From contig CAKVJS010000014.1 in NCBI GenBank assembly GCA_934754755.1, positions 1 to 13,582 on the forward strand: a stretch of DNA of 13,582 nt, read 5' to 3'. The DNA is from an uncultured Erysipelotrichales bacterium (GTDB taxonomy: Bacteria; Bacillota_I; Bacilli_A; Erysipelotrichales; Coprobacillaceae). Within the stretch, counting starts at the first letter, position 1. Every line of letters starts with the position of its first letter. Positions 7,510 to 13,582 of this stretch are shown piece after piece. Both the position numbers and the translations under genes were made by a program. A model generated the notes under the pieces. The model was not told the DNA's origin, ran no database searches, and saw only the letters and a program-made list of their open reading frames with translations.

Positions 7510-8035
7510 AAAAGAAATACGGCAATATATGATACAAAAGAGGTTAGATTTAGATACCGCCTGGTATGCGTCTACCTCTGCTTTCATTATGTATATGGTC
7601 GAATCCTTGCCTTGCTTTCAAAAAGCTAAGACAGTTGGTGTATATGTAGCAACTAGACAAGAAGTAAATACCCGCCCTTTTATTGAAAAATGGGGTAGTA
7701 AAAAACAAATATGCGTCCCAAAAGTAAAAGGAAAAACAATGGATTTTCATCGCATATCATCATTGCAACAATTGCAAAAAGGGACATTTGGCGTGATGGA
7801 ACCACAATTTGATTATCCAATACCAAAGAAGACCATTGACCTTTTGTTAGTACCGGTTGTTGCCTTTGACGTAGATGGCAATCGCATTGGTTACGGTGGT
7901 GGTTATTTTGATCGCTTTTTAGCGGACTTTTCAGGGGATACCATTGGTATTGCTTTTTCTTTTCAACAAATAGAGAACATACGTAAAGAGCCTCATGATA
8001 TACGACTAGATCGTATCATCCATGAGGAGTTGTAG
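7502..8035 (+). CDS. 5-formyltetrahydrofolate cyclo-ligase
   Basis: ATP-dependent enzyme (MTHFS, YgfA/YqgN family) that converts 5-formyl-THF to 5,10-methenyl-THF in the one-carbon pool. The diagnostic C-terminal motif is [13 protein letters not shown] (about 127-138), preceded by [10 protein letters not shown]. The N-terminal [12 protein letters not shown] fits the usual basic helix. A longer form from TTG at 7481 is possible, but TGGAGA at 7488-7493 is well placed for the TTG at 7502, giving a 177-residue protein of typical length, so that start is preferred. It overlaps the end of sufB by 8 bases, making it the last cistron of the suf operon. No clear terminator is visible after it. Confidence 0.92.
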   Translation: MDKKEIRQYMIQKRLDLDTAWYASTSAFIMYMVESLPCFQKAKTVGVYVATRQEVNTRPFIEKWGSKKQICVPKVKGKTMDFHRISSLQQLQKGTFGVMEPQFDYPIPKKTIDLLLVPVVAFDVDGNRIGYGGGYFDRFLADFSGDTIGIAFSFQQIENIRKEPHDIRLDRIIHEEL

Positions 8036-8054
8036 AACGCTAGTTATAAAAAAT

Positions 8055-8085
8055 ATTCGACAATATAATCGAATTTGTTTATAAT
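8055..8085 (+). promoter_or_regulatory. Flippase promoter with palindrome over -35 and spacer
   Basis: TCGACA (8057-8062) and a perfect TATAAT (8080-8085) are 17 bases apart. A palindrome, ATTCGA (8055-8060) and TCGAAT (8069-8074) with an 8-base centre, covers the -35 box and part of the spacer and could be a repressor site. The predicted transcript start near 8092 favours the ATG at 8110 as the start codon. Confidence 0.65.
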
Positions 8086-8109
8086 GAGAATATTGAAGTG
8101 GGTGAAGAT

Positions 8110-9516
8110 ATGAAGAGAGAAAAAGCATTGCTTAGAAATACCATTATATTAGCGTTAGGAACCTTTTTACCGCGGGTTATTAATATCGCGACAACTCCGC
8201 TTACGATACGCTATTTAAATACAGAACAAGTAGGGTTAGTAAATTTACTTACCACAACGATATTAACCTTTTTAGTACCGATTGCTACCTTACAGTTAGA
8301 ACAAGCCTTTTTTCGTTTTTTGATCGATGCTAAGACCGATGAATCAAAGGCAAAAATTATCAGTTCCGGTATGGTAGTTATCTTTGGCATTATGGTAACT
8401 ATTGCAATGATTACTTTCTGGGTGCCCATTAGTGGTTTTGATGGTGGTTATAAATGGTTAATTATCGGGTATATATGGATCGAAATTTTAAGCCAGATCA
8501 GTCGCTTTATATTACGGGCCTTTTCGATGTATAAGCAATATTCGATATTCGCTATGTTAGCCGTTATTGCGAATCTTATTTCACTGCTTGTTTGTTTAAT
8601 TGGTTTGCGTATGGGATATCATTCGATTATTATATCTTTAGTGATTGCGGATGTCGTGGGACTTGGCTATGCGCTTTTAACAAGCCCAATATTACGATAT
8701 ATTCGATTCGATGCCTTTTCAATGTCTACCGCCAAAGAAATGATTTATTTTTCGCTTCCTTTTATACCGAACATGGTTGCTTGGTCAGCGAATTTATCAG
8801 CCGATCAGTTCTTAATTACCGGATTTTTAGGAAAGAGCCCCAATGGTATTTATACGACAGCATACAAGGTTCCTTCGATTGTTAGTATGTTATATCCGGC
8901 CTTTAATTTAGCCTGGACGGAATCTGCTTCCCGAGCCATCAGTGAGGAGGGAACAGCTACCTATTATTCGAGAATGTATCGGATGATTTATTGTATTTTA
9001 ACGGGTGGAACAGCATTACTGATTGCGATAAGTCCTTATATCTTTGCGATATTAGTACCTAAAAAATCATTTATGTCGGCTCTGCAATATGTTCCTATTT
9101 TAATTCTAGCAACCTATATATATTGTTTTGCGCAGTTCTTTTCTAGTATATATATCGCGATTAAGCAGGGGAAACATATGAGTATTTCTACGATTTTAGC
9201 AGCTTCATTTAACATTGCATTAAACCTTGTGCTATTAAAAACATTTGGTTTGTGGGCAGCTGTCTTTGCATCTTTATTATCAAATATATTATTAGCCGGA
9301 TATCGTTATTATGATATCAATCATCATTATTATAAAATGCGAGTTAGCTACCGTTTAACAATCTTAACGGTTAGTATCTTTGGCATTGAACTCTTATTAT
9401 TTTTTCAAAACAATACATATTTAAATATTGCGAATATCATTCTTGCCTTAGTGTTTGCCTATTTCCTATGTGATGACATTATTATTGGATTATGGAAGAC
9501 ACATAAATCAAAATAA
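8110..9516 (+). CDS. Polysaccharide flippase (Wzx/MATE-like membrane protein)
   Basis: Integral membrane protein of the MOP superfamily (polysaccharide biosynthesis/oligosaccharide flippase type), expected to move lipid-linked sugar units or another lipid-linked precursor across the membrane. It has about 12-14 hydrophobic segments, beginning with LRNTIILALGTFLPRVIN, TPLTIRYLNTEQVGLVNL and the polar motif LQLEQAFFRFL, and a second-half FSLPFIPNMVAWSANLSADQFLI block typical of the family. At 468 residues the length is normal. The GTG at 8098 in the same frame would have almost no leader, so ATG at 8110, preceded by GGGTGA, is preferred. It has its own promoter and terminator and no glycosyltransferase neighbours, so its substrate cannot be inferred; SpoVB/MurJ-like roles are not excluded. 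Confidence 0.85.
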   Translation: MKREKALLRNTIILALGTFLPRVINIATTPLTIRYLNTEQVGLVNLLTTTILTFLVPIATLQLEQAFFRFLIDAKTDESKAKIISSGMVVIFGIMVTIAMITFWVPISGFDGGYKWLIIGYIWIEILSQISRFILRAFSMYKQYSIFAMLAVIANLISLLVCLIGLRMGYHSIIISLVIADVVGLGYALLTSPILRYIRFDAFSMSTAKEMIYFSLPFIPNMVAWSANLSADQFLITGFLGKSPNGIYTTAYKVPSIVSMLYPAFNLAWTESASRAISEEGTATYYSRMYRMIYCILTGGTALLIAISPYIFAILVPKKSFMSALQYVPILILATYIYCFAQFFSSIYIAIKQGKHMSISTILAASFNIALNLVLLKTFGLWAAVFASLLSNILLAGYRYYDINHHYYKMRVSYRLTILTVSIFGIELLLFFQNNTYLNIANIILALVFAYFLCDDIIIGLWKTHKSK

Positions 9517-9537
9517 AACCTTTCGTTAGGTTTTTTT
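9515..9537 (+). terminator. Rho-independent terminator of the flippase gene
   Basis: AAAACCT (9515-9521) pairs with AGGTTTT (9528-9534) around the loop TTCGTT, followed by a run of T to 9537. It begins at the last base of the flippase stop codon. Confidence 0.8.
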
Positions 9538-9606
9538 AATTGCGCTTCTTTTTTTAGGCTTCTTTTCATATATACATAATAGATGTTTTCCATGAGGAGT
9601 GATGAT

Positions 9607-10473
9607 GTGGTATCGCGAGAAAATATATTATCTAGGTTTTATCAAATCTATGTCCGGGACATCGGAGACGGTTATTTTATGTATAATAATAAAATGTACT
9701 ATTTAAGTAATGTAATTCCCTCGGATACGATTATTCGCTACTATCAGTTGTATCTACAACAACTTGGCAAGCAAGGTTATTATATTGTGAAAAATGTGTT
9801 TGGTCACATGCAAAGTGATGGGTATATTTTATATACGTATGAGGTGGAACCCTATGATGTAACGGCTATATTAAAACAATCCTTACAACTCATTCCAGAA
9901 GAATATGCGTCTTTGTTAGCGATCAAGGAAAGTTGGGGACATATTATTGATGATGCTCGAAAAAGTGTGGCCAAATATGCATCGCGCCTTAATCATATTG
10001 AATACTATGTCGTGTTATCCTACTATTACCAAGGCATTGGGGAAAATGTCATTAGTCTAATGAATGAGATAATGGCGCGCTATAACAACGCTAGTTTACC
10101 GGTTGGATTTACTCATTTAGTTTTTGAAAATACGTATGATAGTATTTATAATCCAACAAATTTTGTTATTAGTACAAGAGTACGTGATTTAGCGCTTGCT
10201 TATCAAGAAAATATTATTGATATGGCAATGTTAGATCCGCTATTACCAGCATTAAGTGAATTAGAAATTATGTATTTATATCTTCGTACATTGTTTCCCA
10301 GTAACTTCTTTTCACTAGTGCTACATGAAAAGAAACCGGAAGTTATGAAAGAAAAGTTAATTACCATATACCAACGGATTGATCATGAAAAAGAAAGAAA
10401 CATTCAATTATATGAAGGTTTACAACAATATAGCTATATTCCATCAATTCAATGGTTATTTGAACAAACATAA
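9607..10473 (+). CDS. YutH/CotS-like spore-coat-type protein, probable pseudokinase
   Basis: A 288-residue soluble protein, rich in Tyr, with no signal peptide or membrane segment. Several stretches recall the Bacillus YutH/CotS group, which has an aminoglycoside-phosphotransferase-like kinase fold: YYYQGIGENVISL (about 139-151), the FTHLVFEN region (168-175) where active enzymes have a HxDxxxxN loop, TRVRDLAL (190-197) where YutH has a DLAEW-type stretch, and LRTLFPSNFF (226-235). No catalytic Asp in the HxD loop and no DxD/DFG-like metal site can be seen, so it is probably not an active kinase. An ATG at 9583 opens the same frame but has no ribosome site; AGGAG at 9595-9599 is 7 bases before GTG 9607, which is therefore chosen. 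It stands alone between two terminators. The family assignment rests on motif memory and is moderate. Confidence 0.6.
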   Translation: MVSRENILSRFYQIYVRDIGDGYFMYNNKMYYLSNVIPSDTIIRYYQLYLQQLGKQGYYIVKNVFGHMQSDGYILYTYEVEPYDVTAILKQSLQLIPEEYASLLAIKESWGHIIDDARKSVAKYASRLNHIEYYVVLSYYYQGIGENVISLMNEIMARYNNASLPVGFTHLVFENTYDSIYNPTNFVISTRVRDLALAYQENIIDMAMLDPLLPALSELEIMYLYLRTLFPSNFFSLVLHEKKPEVMKEKLITIYQRIDHEKERNIQLYEGLQQYSYIPSIQWLFEQT

Positions 10474-10500
10474 AAAACTGTTACGATTCGTAACAGTTTT
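10474..10500. terminator. Bidirectional terminator between YutH-like gene and znuB
   Basis: AAAACTGTTACG (10474-10485) pairs perfectly with CGTAACAGTTTT (10489-10500), a 12-bp stem with an ATT loop. T-runs lie on both sides: TTTTTT on the minus strand directly after the stem and, on the plus strand, TTTT followed by ATGCTTTTTT. The znuB stop codon (10501-10499) overlaps the stem. Confidence 0.88.
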
Positions 10501-11314
10501 ATGCTTTTTTGATAAAACTTACGATATAAAATAAAATCAGTAAGACAAGATTAGTACATACGATCGTAGCTCCGGTAGGAGTGGCAATATAATAGGATAT
10601 AATCATGCCTACACAAAATGAGAATATAGAAATGAAAATTGAACAAATGGTTACCGAAAAGAAATTTTTGAATACTAGCATCGATGTAATAGCGGGAAAT
10701 ATAATAAAGCTAGAGATTAATAGAGATCCCATCAAGCGCATCCCAATCACTATCGTTATCGATGTTAAAACGGCAAGTAAACATAAGTATCGATTTGTTT
10801 TAATACCAATAGCTTGCGCAAAAACTTCATCGAATGTAACAGCGAATAATTCACGATAGAATACGATATACATGGATAGAACAAAGATTGCAAGCGGAAC
10901 ACTAACGATGACATCACTCGTTTGAATAGCTAAAATACTGCCGAATAGATAATTATTAATATCAATATTTGCCCCGGAAATAGAAAGCATACAAACACCA
11001 ATTGCTAATGCACCCGAGGATAATACGGCGATGGCTCCATCTCCATGTATTTTACTACTATCATTGACTTGTAGAAGCGTAAAGGAGACAAGAATCACGA
11101 TCGGTAGGGAAAAATATAGAGGAGCAATCTGTAATACAGTAGCTATTGATAAGGCACCAAAGGCAACGTGTGACAACCCATCTCCAATCATTGCATATTT
11201 TTTTAAAACAAGAATTACCCCAAGTAAAGAAGCACATAACGATATTAGAATACCAACAATTAAGGCTCGTAACATAAAGGTATATGAGAATATTTCTATT
11301 ATATTATGCAACAT
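10499..11314 (-). CDS. znuB: Zinc/manganese-type ABC transporter permease ZnuB
   Basis: Membrane channel subunit (ABC-3 family) of the metal importer formed with ZnuA and ZnuC. The 271 residues are almost entirely hydrophobic helices (about 8). Family motifs are KKYAMIGDGLSHVAFGAL (about 38-55), YLFGSIL, the cytoplasmic-loop segment EVFAQAIGIK that contacts the ATPase, LMGSLLISSFIIFPA and the C-terminal TPTGATIV. The start overlaps the end of znuC by 11 bases. Zinc as substrate is inferred from the adjacent Zur-like regulator and the His-rich ZnuA; this family also carries manganese or iron. Last gene of the operon. Confidence 0.92.
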   Translation of the reverse strand: MLHNIIEIFSYTFMLRALIVGILISLCASLLGVILVLKKYAMIGDGLSHVAFGALSIATVLQIAPLYFSLPIVILVSFTLLQVNDSSKIHGDGAIAVLSSGALAIGVCMLSISGANIDINNYLFGSILAIQTSDVIVSVPLAIFVLSMYIVFYRELFAVTFDEVFAQAIGIKTNRYLCLLAVLTSITIVIGMRLMGSLLISSFIIFPAITSMLVFKNFFSVTICSIFISIFSFCVGMIISYYIATPTGATIVCTNLVLLILFYIVSFIKKA

Positions 11315-11978
11315 AGCGATTTTCTCCTATTGTTTGGGTATATACCTTTTGGTTATTTATGGTAACAATCTTGGTCGCAAAGGGGAGTACTTCTTCTTTG
11401 TTATGGGTAATCATAATGATCGTTTTATGTTCTTGTTTATGCATTATATTTAATAATTGATACACTTCTTTTCGAGAGGATTCATCTAGACCGGTAATTG
11501 GCTCATCTAGAAATAGTATTTTTTGGGTTGCGCATAAGGAACGCGCAAATAAAACTTTTTGTTGTTGACCACCGGATAACTCTTTGTAGCTAGTATGATA
11601 TAAATGATCAATTCGTAATTTCTTCATAGCGAGTAATACTTGTTGTTTTTCCTGATGGTTTAAGATCGGAAATATTTTTTTTGTGTTTAATAAACCAGAA
11701 GCGACGATTTCATAAACAGACGCAGGAAAGTTTTGTTGTAAGGTGGTTATTTGCGGCAAATAGCCAATATGTTTCTTTTCTAAATTATGAGAGCGGATGA
11801 CCTTTCCTTGCTTCGCTGGTATTAGTTCCAATAAGCCTTTTAATAATGTTGTTTTGCCACTACCGTTCGATCCAACAATACATATATAATCCTTTTCATG
11901 AATGGCTAGATTACAGTCTTGAATGATTGTTTTTCCATGGTAACCTAGCGTAAGGTCTTTGGTATGCATGAGTTGCAT
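11304..11978 (-). CDS. znuC: Zinc ABC transporter ATPase ZnuC
   Basis: ATP-hydrolysing subunit of the zinc importer, on the cytoplasmic face. Motifs are Walker A GSNGSGKT (36-43), Q-loop Gln76, signature LSGGQQQ (134-140), Walker B ILFLDEP (154-160) with D-loop TGLD, and switch His192 (MITHNKEE). At 224 residues it is compact compared with E. coli ZnuC (251). The ATG directly abuts the znuA stop codon; its ribosome site AAAGGAGG lies inside the end of znuA about 11 bases upstream. A second ATG three codons downstream (11969) lacks a suitable ribosome site. Confidence 0.93.
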   Translation of the reverse strand: MQLMHTKDLTLGYHGKTIIQDCNLAIHEKDYICIVGSNGSGKTTLLKGLLELIPAKQGKVIRSHNLEKKHIGYLPQITTLQQNFPASVYEIVASGLLNTKKIFPILNHQEKQQVLLAMKKLRIDHLYHTSYKELSGGQQQKVLFARSLCATQKILFLDEPITGLDESSRKEVYQLLNIMHKQEHKTIIMITHNKEEVLPFATKIVTINNQKVYTQTIGENRYVA

Positions 11979-12935
11979 TTATTGTAAAGCCTCCTTTAGA
12001 TTCACTACATTTTGTTTCATGAAATCGATATATGTTTTATTTGCCTTAAAATCATCCTTGGATATATTATGAACGGAGTGAAACAATAATACCTTTGCGC
12101 CGGTTTCTTTACTAATGGTAGTAGCAATATCATCTTTACTAAGCTCAATGTGGAACACAACAGGAATCCGCTCCTTGCGTACCTTATCGACTAAAAAGGC
12201 AATGGTCTTAGCGTCGGCATCACTTTCTATGGAACAACCAGAAAAGGCAGCATAGTAGTTTAATTTATAAGATTCTACAAAATAACGGAAGGGAAAGCGA
12301 TCACCAAAGAGGATTACTTTCCGTGAACCTTTCGAAACGGTAGATTGGAACTCTAGATCTAACTTTGTTAGCTTATCTTGGTATTGTTTCGCATTTTCCT
12401 GATAGTGTTGTTTATTGTTGCTATCTGCTTTTGTGAATATAGTCTCCATATTGGAAATAATTTTCATAACATTTTTTGGATCTGTCCAAATATGTTCATC
12501 ATATTCGTCCGCATGTCCGTGGTTATGGTTATGATCATGATCATGATGATCCTGCATTCCTTCAATTGTTTTTTCCTTATATAAGGATACATAATCCATC
12601 ATTCGAATCGTTATTAATGTATCGTTATGAATAGACTTTAATACCTTCTTAACCCAAGTATCGGATTCTCCTCCTGTATATACAAAAATATCGGCTTTTT
12701 CAATACGTATAATATCTTGTGGTGTCGGATCATAATCATGACTTTCCTGACCAGGTTTTAGTAACATCGTTACCGATCCTTGATTTGATACAATTGCTCG
12801 TGCAAAATCATAAGCAGGGAAGTTGGTAGTTACAATGTGTAATCCATTTTTTTTCGTGGAAGTAGATGTCTTTGCACAAGCGCTAAGAGTAAGGGCAAGT
12901 ACAAAGCAAATTAGACTAGTAAAAAATTTTTTCAT
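11979..12935 (-). CDS. znuA: Zinc-binding lipoprotein ZnuA (substrate-binding protein)
   Basis: Extracellular lipid-anchored metal receptor of the ABC importer. It has a lipoprotein signal peptide with lipobox LSAC and Cys20. Conserved metal-site regions are GQESHDYDP with His66 and DEHIWTDP with His148. Between them is a His-rich loop at 130-141 with seven histidines, typical of zinc-specific ZnuA/AdcA proteins. Where classical ZnuA has a third histidine (HDAFGY) this protein has FGDRFPFRYF with Asp212, a variant I recall from clostridial relatives. C-terminal HSVHNISKDD (286-295) belongs to the lobe that closes over the metal. The ATG has AAAGGAGA 5 bases upstream and lies 12 bases after the zur stop. 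Family sure; zinc preference likely. Confidence 0.93.
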   Translation of the reverse strand: MKKFFTSLICFVLALTLSACAKTSTSTKKNGLHIVTTNFPAYDFARAIVSNQGSVTMLLKPGQESHDYDPTPQDIIRIEKADIFVYTGGESDTWVKKVLKSIHNDTLITIRMMDYVSLYKEKTIEGMQDHHDHDHNHNHGHADEYDEHIWTDPKNVMKIISNMETIFTKADSNNKQHYQENAKQYQDKLTKLDLEFQSTVSKGSRKVILFGDRFPFRYFVESYKLNYYAAFSGCSIESDADAKTIAFLVDKVRKERIPVVFHIELSKDDIATTISKETGAKVLLFHSVHNISKDDFKANKTYIDFMKQNVVNLKEALQ

Positions 12936-12947
12936 AAATTCTCCTTT

Positions 12948-13328
12948 CTATTTCTGACAATGTTCACAAAGACCGTAAATAGTGGTTTTTGTTGGGCTCA
13001 TCGTAAAGTGATGTTCATGTTCAATATGACTCGCTACCTCTTGGAAGGTAGAACATTCTAAGTGAATGATAGTATGGCATTGTAAACACTGTAAATGATA
13101 ATGATTGGTAGCGTTATGGGGAATGTATTCATAGGTAGCACAGTGAGTTAAACCATTCGTATATTTGTGAATAATATGGTCCTTTTCCAGTTCTTGTAAA
13201 CAGCGATAGATTGTTGTTAAACCTATTTTACCTTTAAATACTTCCTTTAATTCCATAGCAGTAATATCACCTTTACTTTTGATAAAGTAATTATAAATAA
13301 GTTCTTTTTGTTTTGTCTTATATTTCAT
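12948..13328 (-). CDS. zur: Fur-family zinc-sensing repressor (Zur-like)
   Basis: A 126-residue Fur-family DNA-binding regulator, heading the zinc-uptake operon and most likely repressing it when zinc is plentiful. Residues ~4-60 form a winged helix with the recognition segment GLTTIYRCLQELEKDHIIHK (36-55). The structural zinc site is complete: Cys81 and Cys84 (HYHLQCLQC) with Cys121 and Cys124 (GLCEHC). A regulatory site is suggested by His76, His78, Glu91 and the His-rich EHEHH (103-107). The protein is short because the usual N-terminal arm is almost missing. ATG 13328 is the only reasonable start, but its AAGGAGG lies 26 bases upstream with a hairpin in between. Zur rather than Fur or PerR is inferred from the neighbouring znuACB. 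Confidence 0.87.
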   Translation of the reverse strand: MKYKTKQKELIYNYFIKSKGDITAMELKEVFKGKIGLTTIYRCLQELEKDHIIHKYTNGLTHCATYEYIPHNATNHYHLQCLQCHTIIHLECSTFQEVASHIEHEHHFTMSPTKTTIYGLCEHCQK

Positions 13329-13336
13329 AATATTAC

Positions 13337-13353
13337 ACTTGTATGTTACAAGT
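13337..13353 (-). promoter_or_regulatory. Hairpin between Shine-Dalgarno and zur start codon
   Basis: On the minus strand the leader reads AAGGAGG, one base, then ACTTGTA-ACA-TACAAGT (a perfect 7-bp stem with a 3-base loop, 13353-13337), then eight bases and ATG. Folding would shorten the SD-to-start distance from 26 to about 9 bases. The same palindrome could instead be an operator. Confidence 0.5.
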
Positions 13354-13361
13354 TCCTCCTT

Positions 13362-13380
13362 AAAATGGAAATCATTTTTA
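13362..13380 (-). promoter_or_regulatory. Fur-family-like operator upstream of zur
   Basis: AAAATG (13362-13367) and CATTTT (13373-13378) form a palindrome around GAAAT. The 15-mer at 13366-13380, TGGAAATCATTTTTA, matches the general Fur-box pattern TGATAATCATTATCA at 11 of 15 positions, with the 7-1-7 layout used by Zur, Fur and PerR. A further inverted repeat, TTGCAT (13384-13389) and ATGCAA (13403-13408), lies next to it. No clear -35/-10 pair could be fixed in this AT-rich stretch. Confidence 0.45.
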
Positions 13381-13432
13381 TTTTTGCATAATTACTAAAA
13401 TAATGCAACAATGATACTTATATATATTAAAA

Positions 13433-13459
13433 AGCTTCTTATATTTTTTATAAGATGCT
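13433..13459 (-). terminator. Minus-strand terminator between transposase remnant and zur
   Basis: AGC-T-TCTTATA (13433-13443) pairs with TATAAGA-T-GCT (13449-13459), a 10-bp stem with one mismatch and a five-base loop. On the minus strand it is followed by TTTTTAATATA, as expected for a Rho-independent terminator that would insulate zur from transcription entering from the transposase side. Confidence 0.55.
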
Positions 13460-13505
13460 AGCTAAAATAGTCGGATATTAAGCGATTAGGAAGAATTTTA
13501 TATAA

Positions 13506-13582
13506 TGGTGATTTGTCAAATTAAGTGCAACACCTAATGTAAGTTAGAGTTGTTTGATTACTTCATTGGGTGTTTTATATCG
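13506..13582. mobile_element. End of an IS30-like insertion sequence (partial)
   Basis: The stretch 13507-13532 contains GTCAAATTAAGTGCAACACC, which resembles the GTCAA-n-GCAACA pattern at IS30-family termini, and lies just past the stop codon of a transposase C-terminus on the minus strand. The other end lies outside the window, so the exact boundary and target duplication cannot be set. Confidence 0.45.
13544..13582 (-). CDS. C-terminus of an IS30-type transposase (partial)
   Basis: Twelve codons and a TAA stop on the minus strand read RYKTPNEVIKQL. The KTPxEV pattern close to the C-terminus is characteristic of DDE transposases of the IS30 group (usually GxKTPYEVF) and is also seen in IS3-type enzymes. 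The rest of the gene lies beyond the right edge. The IS30 reading is favoured by the terminal repeat-like sequence just downstream. Confidence 0.5.
   Translation of the reverse strand, partial: RYKTPNEVIKQL

Noticed and set aside
10605..10859. 84-codon plus-strand frame inside znuB
   Set aside because: No ribosome site; lies wholly antisense to a conserved permease.
12378..12584. Hydrophobic plus-strand frame rich in Met and Ile inside znuA
   Set aside because: It is the antisense of the His-codon run (CAT read as ATG/ATC), not an independent gene.

Overview
The window looks like chromosomal DNA from a low-GC Gram-positive bacterium (Firmicutes/Bacillota). The evidence is strong AGGAGG ribosome sites, TATAAT-type promoters, U-tract hairpin terminators, two lipoboxes (PrsA and ZnuA), and the sufC-sufD-sufS-sufU-sufB order with SufU instead of SufA/SufE. 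AT-richness and the tightly overlapping gene style would suit an Erysipelotrichia-like lineage, but that is a guess. A 23-residue YjcZ-type membrane peptide and a YutH-like gene hint at a spore former.

Left part (1-2507): the first codons of an unidentified exported protein (minus) overlap the end of a PrsA-like foldase lipoprotein gene (minus). Divergent from prsA is a tiny gene for a single-pass membrane peptide (1230-1301, plus) that was easy to miss. It converges on an AI-2E/YtvI-family permease gene (minus), with a two-way terminator between them.

Centre (2652-8035): one sigma-A-type promoter precedes a tightly overlapping operon, sufC, sufD, sufS, sufU, sufB and a 5-formyltetrahydrofolate cyclo-ligase gene. 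SufS removes sulfur from cysteine, SufU relays it, and SufB-SufC-SufD form the ATP-driven scaffold on which Fe-S clusters are built. SufD is short and lacks the usual N-terminal domain. The folate gene shares the operon and starts inside the end of sufB.

Right-centre (8057-10500): a promoter with a palindrome over its -35/spacer drives a Wzx/MATE-like polysaccharide flippase, which ends in its own terminator. Next comes a YutH/CotS-like protein of kinase-like fold without visible catalytic motifs, followed by a long hairpin shared with the convergent zinc operon.

Right part (13328 down to 10499, minus): zur-znuA-znuC-znuB is a self-contained zinc-uptake operon (Fur-family sensor, zinc-binding lipoprotein, ATPase, permease). 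Its leader holds a Fur-family-like operator and an unusual 7-bp hairpin between the Shine-Dalgarno and the zur start codon. The right edge holds the last 12 codons of a transposase and a terminus resembling the IS30 family, separated from zur by a minus-strand terminator.

I saw no tRNA, rRNA, CRISPR array or recognisable riboswitch. The most novel-looking items are the tiny membrane gene with its structured leader, the zur leader hairpin, the His-less parvulin domain of PrsA, the YutH-like pseudokinase and the short SufD.
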